In this document: one piece after another, positions 59,001 through 64,000 of the stretch
Layout of the letters: every line of letters starts with the position of its first letter
Position numbering within the stretch: the first letter of the stretch is position 1
Source of the DNA: Perilla frutescens
Lineage: Eukaryota > Streptophyta > Magnoliopsida > Lamiales > Lamiaceae
NCBI GenBank assembly: GCA_026008535.1
Contig: BRKX01000002.1
Coordinates: forward strand, 62,121,170 to 62,185,169
DNA length: 64,000 nt
Direction of reading: 5' to 3'
Made by a program: the position numbers and the translations under genes
Notes under the pieces: model-generated
Databases searched by the model: none
Seen by the model: the letters and a program-made list of their open reading frames with translations, nothing else
What the model was told of the DNA's origin: nothing

Positions 59001-62000
59001 ACTGTAAGAGTAACTGAGAATGCTAAAAACTGTGCAGCCAGAGAATACGAACAAATAAAGGTAGATTCTCTAACCTTGTAGTCAAGAAAATAAAACTTAG
59101 TCAAATATTAACTATCCTGCAGTGCTTCAAGTTTCTTGACATCTAGTTTTGTTGATTGCAATGTTCTATTGTCAGCATATTTTGCTTGTGTAAATTTCTC
59201 TCTACTGTACATATCTGAATTAAGTTGAATACCCCTTTTGAAATACTAGAAAAATTGGTAAAGACAAGAATTTTCCCCCTTTTGTATGAATCAATTAGAA
59301 AAAAAACTGTTGTGTCAATTCACTCATGCAACTCTAGTGCTTAGGAAACTGAGGGGATAAAGCTCTCTTTGATTTTTTTCTACTTTATAGTTTATGTTAT
59401 TACTGCACCAGCCTGAACGGCTTGAATTCTTCTTGATTGATATCTGTCATCATAGATTTACTTTGCTTAACAATTAATATATTCTGCTCTGATTTAAATA
59501 ACTTGTGATAATAACTGCTGAGGATATAAACTTAATCAGATCCTGATAGTTGAAAAAGTTATGAAATATTTGTCATGTTAATAACTTGATTTTTAGTAAT
59601 CAAAAGGGGCCACTCCTTTGAGAGCTAGGTGGTTTGACCAGAAAGGAGAATGTTTTACTGAGCTATTTAGTAAAAGCAGGTTTTTTTATCATTATTTATT
59701 GATAGAACGTATGATAATTAAACAAATTGGGAGATAACTATTTAAAACTATCTGAAATTCAGTGACTTTTGAAGATATTAGTAAAACAAATCATTTTTTC
59801 GAAGTCACTCTCTTTGATGCTGTATTTCAAATCGATGAAAATTTGTTGCTTCCTTCTGAAACAAGTTGCATTTCAAGTAGATACTTCACTATGCCCGATG
59901 GTAGTAATTCCTCAGGACAATGAGGCTGCAATTGGAACTTTTTTTCCTATAGAATTTATATATAATATATCTATATATGTCTAATATGGTGCTCCGTTCA
60001 GATACAAGAAGTCATGCAACATTTTTGTTTGACCATTTATCCTTGGGCTCATGGACTCTTTTCTCATTCTATGAGAATGTTTATAAGGTGTTGCATCATT
60101 TCACTTGCTAGAGAAATGTAATTTTCAGCAGTTGATCAGCCCTGTAAAGACCAACGGAATTAAGCAATTGCGATTATGGCTGGCTTTATTGCTATCTGTG
60201 GAGTTTTTAGATGGGTAAAGAAGAATGCATTAGGATTCATCAGTATTTATTCTGAATGTATGCCATGTTAGGGGCCTCACGCACTATGAAATTGAAAAAA
60301 AAGTCACAAGGATGGAGAAAATGGCCATCAATTTAATATCCTTATCCTAGAATCTAGGCATATAGGCTTGGGAGATTATATAATAGTTTTGGCTTGTCTT
60401 TATATGACTGCTGCAGACATGTAGTTTACTTAGGATTAACATTGCTGTCTTGCATGGTGCAGATTGGATGTGAGGTCATGTAACTTGGGATTGTACCATT
60501 GCTCATAATGATGTTAGGGGAAGGGTCTTGCACTGTTGGTCATAGGAAGGTAATGGAGAGGAAGACGGGTGATATAGGGGGTGGTTTGTGACTTTGTGTA
60601 GATCTTGAATGCAGCCAAGTAAAACCAAAATTGATGGGTATTTGAAAGGACCTATGGTACTAAATAGACATATCTGAGAGTTCTATAGGCCGAAAATTTT
60701 GGGTAAGTGTTGGAGAATTTTGGTTGTAAAAACAAAGCATTATGAAGTGTGGCACTTCAAAAATGAAAAAAAATATTTGTGGTGAATAGTTGTTTAAAAC
60801 AAATACGGTCTGCTGGGAAATTTAGGGGATGTGGGTATAGCCGTATAGCTGCTAGAACAACCTCCAGGAGTCCCTGGAAAGCTATGTTTATGCAGATTTC
60901 CATCAAGTGGTGAAGGTCTGCAAAGGGGGCAGTTAAGTGAGGTTTGGGAGGATGTATGGGTGGCAGACAATTCTTTGGCTATGATGTATTGTATTACACT
61001 ATATCTCTTCTTTCCATTACAAACCCATTGCTTCTGTTTTATCTGCAATCACTAACTCTTCCTTTCATTTTTCTATCTCTTGGGATTTTTGTTTTCTAGC
61101 AATTTAAAAAACTCAAGAACATTAAATAAATGTGTTCGTTGCTGGGAGGGTGTTTGCAAGGAGTTGATCTTTGCAAGGTGAGGAGGATATTAGGAGGGTG
61201 GGTTTGGACTCAACCAGTATATTCACTTGCAAATCCTTTCTGAAATCCCATTTCTAATTATTCTTCCCCCAGTTACCTTCCTGTAAATCAAACCTAGAAG
61301 GTTTCTCGACCTAGTAAGGTTCGATTATTTTCATTATTGTTGGTGTTGGGTAAGCTGTTCACTATGTATGATGTCCTACAGAAATGCTTTCCAGACATTT
61401 TTCTCTCACCAAACTGATGTGTCTTGTGCATGGATTTAAAAAATTGAGGTGTGCACCTCGAGGCGCTGGAAAATCGTCTCTGAGGCACCGCCTTGGCTAG
61501 TTTGGATGATACCCACGTCTTGGATGGAGATGAGGCAGTGAGGTGCCCGCCTCAGGCGTGTTCGCACATCGCACCGAGGCATGGGAGGCGGAGCGCTTCT
61601 GCATGTTTTAGGGTTTTGATGTTTTTTGTTTTGTTTCCCTTTTTATGGCTTTGACCAACTAGCCCACAACTAATTAAACATTAAATTAGTGAGCCCACAA
61701 CAATTTAAATCCCAATTCTGCTCAATTTTAAAAAAATCGCAATTTGTGATACATAAAGAAAACCTTCCCATCCTCAACTCCTCAGCGGCGGGACTGTGAG
61801 CGGTTTCATGGCTGGAGGCGGACGGCCAAGCTACAGTAGCAATGTAGGCTGTAGCAGTACCGACAACACCAGCAAGTCAGTAAGATAATGGAGATGATGA
61901 GGATGGAGAAGAGCATCCCAAAAAATTCTTGGATGTTTGAGACTTTGAGTTGGACTTAAAACTAATTTGAGTTTATGATTTGAAGACTTATAAACTTTTA

Positions 62001-64000
62001 TGTGTTTGTTTAATCTTGTGATTTGTTATGGAATTGTGTTTTTTGTTATGAATTTATTAATGTTATGATTTTTTTTATGTTTTCTTCTTATTGTTGAGGC
62101 GTATGCCTTGGTTTGCTTTGAGGCTTACGCCTCAAGGTGCTATGGGAAAAGTGTGGAGACTGTTATGATATCCCGCATCGATTCTACATGAAAAATGTGG
62201 AAGTGCATATAATTGGGGGTTAACCCTTTACCTTTGACCATGATTTTGGGTTAAGTTAGGGCTCCCTAGCTTGTATGCTTAACTATTTGGTTTGACGTGT
62301 GGGTTGCTGCCCGGTACGTCCGGTTTGAAAGGGGGGAGGGATTGTTATGTTATCCCACATCGATTTTACATGAAAGTGTGGAAGGGCATATAAGTGGAGT
62401 CAACCATGGTTTGGTTTTGGGTTAAATTAGGGCTCCCTAGCTTATATGTCTAACAATTTGGCCCAACCTGCTGGATTCGGGCGGGCTGCAGAAAGTGGCT
62501 ACCTGATGGTGGGTCCAGGCTTGCTATGTGGATGTGGGCCCAAGGGGGTTGCCACCTGGAAGTGGGCCTTAGTGTGGGTTGCCACTTGCGTGGGCCGTTC
62601 GCGGACATCCGGTTTGAAAAGGGGATGGATTGTTATGATATCCCACATCGATTCTACATGAAAGTGTGGAAGGGCATATAAGTGGGGGTCAACCCTTTAT
62701 CTTTGACCATGGTTTTGGGTTATGTTAGGGTTCCCTAGTTTATATTCGTCATGTATTTACTTTTACTTTTTATAGTCCTAGAGTAAAAGAGATCAAACTT
62801 CTGAAAAACTAACTGGGAGAATAAGAAATCCAAGAACACTGGAGAATCCTCCTGCCCAAGCTCTCAGCACCAAATTCAATCCCCAAGCTGGTCCTAGACA
62901 CATTCCCTCGTGAATGAGCAAGAACTATTTATTTGACCTACGGTTCCAAAGCCCACACAGGGTCCTGTAGTCCAACAACTAAAAAAATAAACAAAATACT
63001 GGAAATAAAATAAATAAAAACAGAGCTTCGTGCACTTGCATAACGCACAAGACGTGCGAATTCTGCTGCTGCAACTGCTCCCGCAGTAGACAAAAATCTT
63101 GTCCACAACTTTCTAATAGATTGTAGATTTCCTTACATTTAGGAATTGAAAATTTAGTGAATGCTCTCTGCACTGGTATAATTAGATTTTTGGTGACAAC
63201 AATGGAAACAAGTCAGGGAGGGAAGAAAAAAGCTCGAGTATTAATTACCCCAAAAGGGGAAAATGGAATTTAGCAATATCACACTTTTGACCATTCTGCA
63301 ACTACTAGACATTTTGAACTTTTGATGATTAATCATTTATTTTTTAACTACTGGGAATTTCTACTTTAAACATATCTCTTCTACTTGATGATGGATTCTA
63401 TTATTTCTGAAATTTGTATGCAGGAAAATAATCGAAATGAGTTGGAGAGATTAGAGAAAGAGAAGCATGATGATCTTTTGAACATGCTAAAAGGATTCAT
63501 TGTTAATCAGGTATTCAACCCCTCCCCCCAAGCGTATTTAGCCTGTTCATAAGTCTCATTCACAATATTTTTTTAGCAAAAAGATTTGATTATTTTGTTT
63601 GTACTTCTGAATTTGAGTAACTGAATAGTTAGCGACTTTTCCACCTGAACTCATACAAGCCACAGCAGGGCATGTGATCTAAAAAGAGGCTTATGCTGCT
63701 CCATTTTTAATAGCACGTCATATTATGCTGATTGAATCGATAAAAAGCCAAGACAGGGAGAAACCCCTACAGATTTGAAAACTAGAAAGACTAAGCTAAT
63801 TAGGAGGTCGATAGAAGTTCCTTTCTTAATGTTCCCTTGATTTTGATGCCAGTAAAATGAGTTTTTGGCTGCTCTTTTTATATATATATATATATGTATT
63901 TCTACTTCAATTTGTGTCTGTTTGATGAAGATCTGCGATCTCATTTGTATGATCACAGGCTGGATATGCGGAGAAGATGGCTAATGTTTGGGAGACAGTT
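56061..64000 (+). CDS. Sorting nexin 2 (SNX2A/2B-like), 3' end beyond window
   Basis: Exons 56061-57104, 58397-58606, 58800-59060, 63424-63510 and 63959 onward join in phase 0 to more than 470 codons. Residues ~1-120 are a Ser/Pro-rich N-terminus with the SNX2-type EPPSYAEAVFQSFD motif. A PX domain follows at ~125-247, with phosphoinositide-binding features VRRRFRD (171-177), RPDK (197-200) and RRAALEKYLRRL. The rest is a BAR-like coiled coil (AESLVKAQQDIGETMGQMGL, VKASRLYRELNAQTVKHL, REYEQIK). SNX2 pairs with SNX1 on endosomes, with the retromer, for sorting to the vacuole and recycling. About 15-20 codons are missing at the end. The exon-1 frame reads past its donor at 57105 to a stop; that part is intronic. 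Two CACGTG boxes lie upstream. Confidence 0.96.
61440..62150. repeat. 'Gaggcgc' repeat element in SNX2 intron
   Basis: The left part has ttgaggtgtgcacctcgaggcgctgg and gcccgcctcaggcg in inverted arrangement. The right part ends ttgaggcgtatgcctt...ggcttacgcctcaagg. This looks like a plant interspersed repeat with inverted termini; family not identified. Confidence 0.4.
62163..62760 (+). mobile_element. Tandem TRIM-like LTRs (three copies)
   Basis: Three diverged copies of an LTR-like unit start tgttatgatatccc.catcg at about 62163, 62345 and 62630. Each carries 'atgaaa..gtgtggaagggcatataagtgg' and 'ttagggctccctagc'. The second and third are preceded by purine tracts (gaaaggggggaggga; gaaaaggggatgga) like polypurine tracts. 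Short internal regions and no coding capacity fit a TRIM with shared LTRs (LTR-internal-LTR-internal-LTR). Confidence 0.6.

Larger units (their letters stand above)
59061..63423 (+). other. Large fourth intron of SNX2
   Basis: 4.36 kb between acaaataaag/gtagat and tgtatgcag/gaaaat, unusually long beside the gene's other introns, inflated by repeats at 61440-62760. Small open frames inside (such as 60794-61048) are not supported as genes. Confidence 0.8.

Noticed and set aside
60794..61048. 84-codon minus-strand frame in the SNX2 intron
   Set aside because: No domain, no splice or promoter context; likely chance within intronic repeat DNA.

Overview
This window is nuclear DNA of a flowering plant, almost certainly a eudicot. 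The background is AT-rich. Genes have GT-AG introns, and three recognisable plant genes are present: a secreted laccase, a GDSL lipase of the At3g48460 type, and sorting nexin 2. Transposon debris of plant type is dense. I cannot name the species.

Layout. (1) 1-6038: repeat-rich DNA with two related TIR elements that have GC-rich cores, a decayed RNase H fragment and an LTR-retrotransposon relic. (2) 6039-16493 and 27752-38202: the two arms of a very large inverted repeat. Each arm is about 10.45 kb, and an 11.26 kb spacer separates them. Reading the arms against each other I found only about five substitutions and a handful of small indels. Each arm carries the same laccase gene (13984-16218 minus, 28025-30259 plus), the same hAT element with a perfect target-site duplication, and the same unassigned exon-like segments. 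The two laccases are divergently transcribed and predict the same protein, but their distal promoters differ because near-identity stops about 90 bp upstream of the TATA box. (3) 16494-27751: the spacer, with no gene, containing a hAT element with perfect 8-bp TSD, CACTA-like ends, retrotransposon relics and MITEs. (4) 38203-44949: a broken FAR1/FRS gene, a foldback MITE, an intact GDSL esterase/lipase on the minus strand, and another MITE. (5) 44950-51541: a 6.6 kb Mutator-like element with long TIRs. It carries a dead DUF1985 gene, large arrays of an AATCGATT-centred repeat, and a short degenerate telomere-like tract. (6) 52146-53073: a TIR element that has captured a fragment of the magnesium chelatase CHLI gene. 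(7) 53480-54680: an LTR-like relic. (8) 56061-64000: sorting nexin 2, plus strand, cut off by the window end. Its fourth intron holds tandem TRIM-like LTRs.

Functionally, the laccases belong to lignin/phenolic oxidation in the cell wall. A good candidate miR408 target site in exon 2 would tie both copies to copper supply. The GDSL lipase is secreted. SNX2 belongs to the endosomal retromer-associated sorting machinery. These genes do not form a pathway. The most notable feature is the recent or gene-converted giant inverted repeat that doubles the laccase. I saw no convincing evidence for an entirely new biological system.
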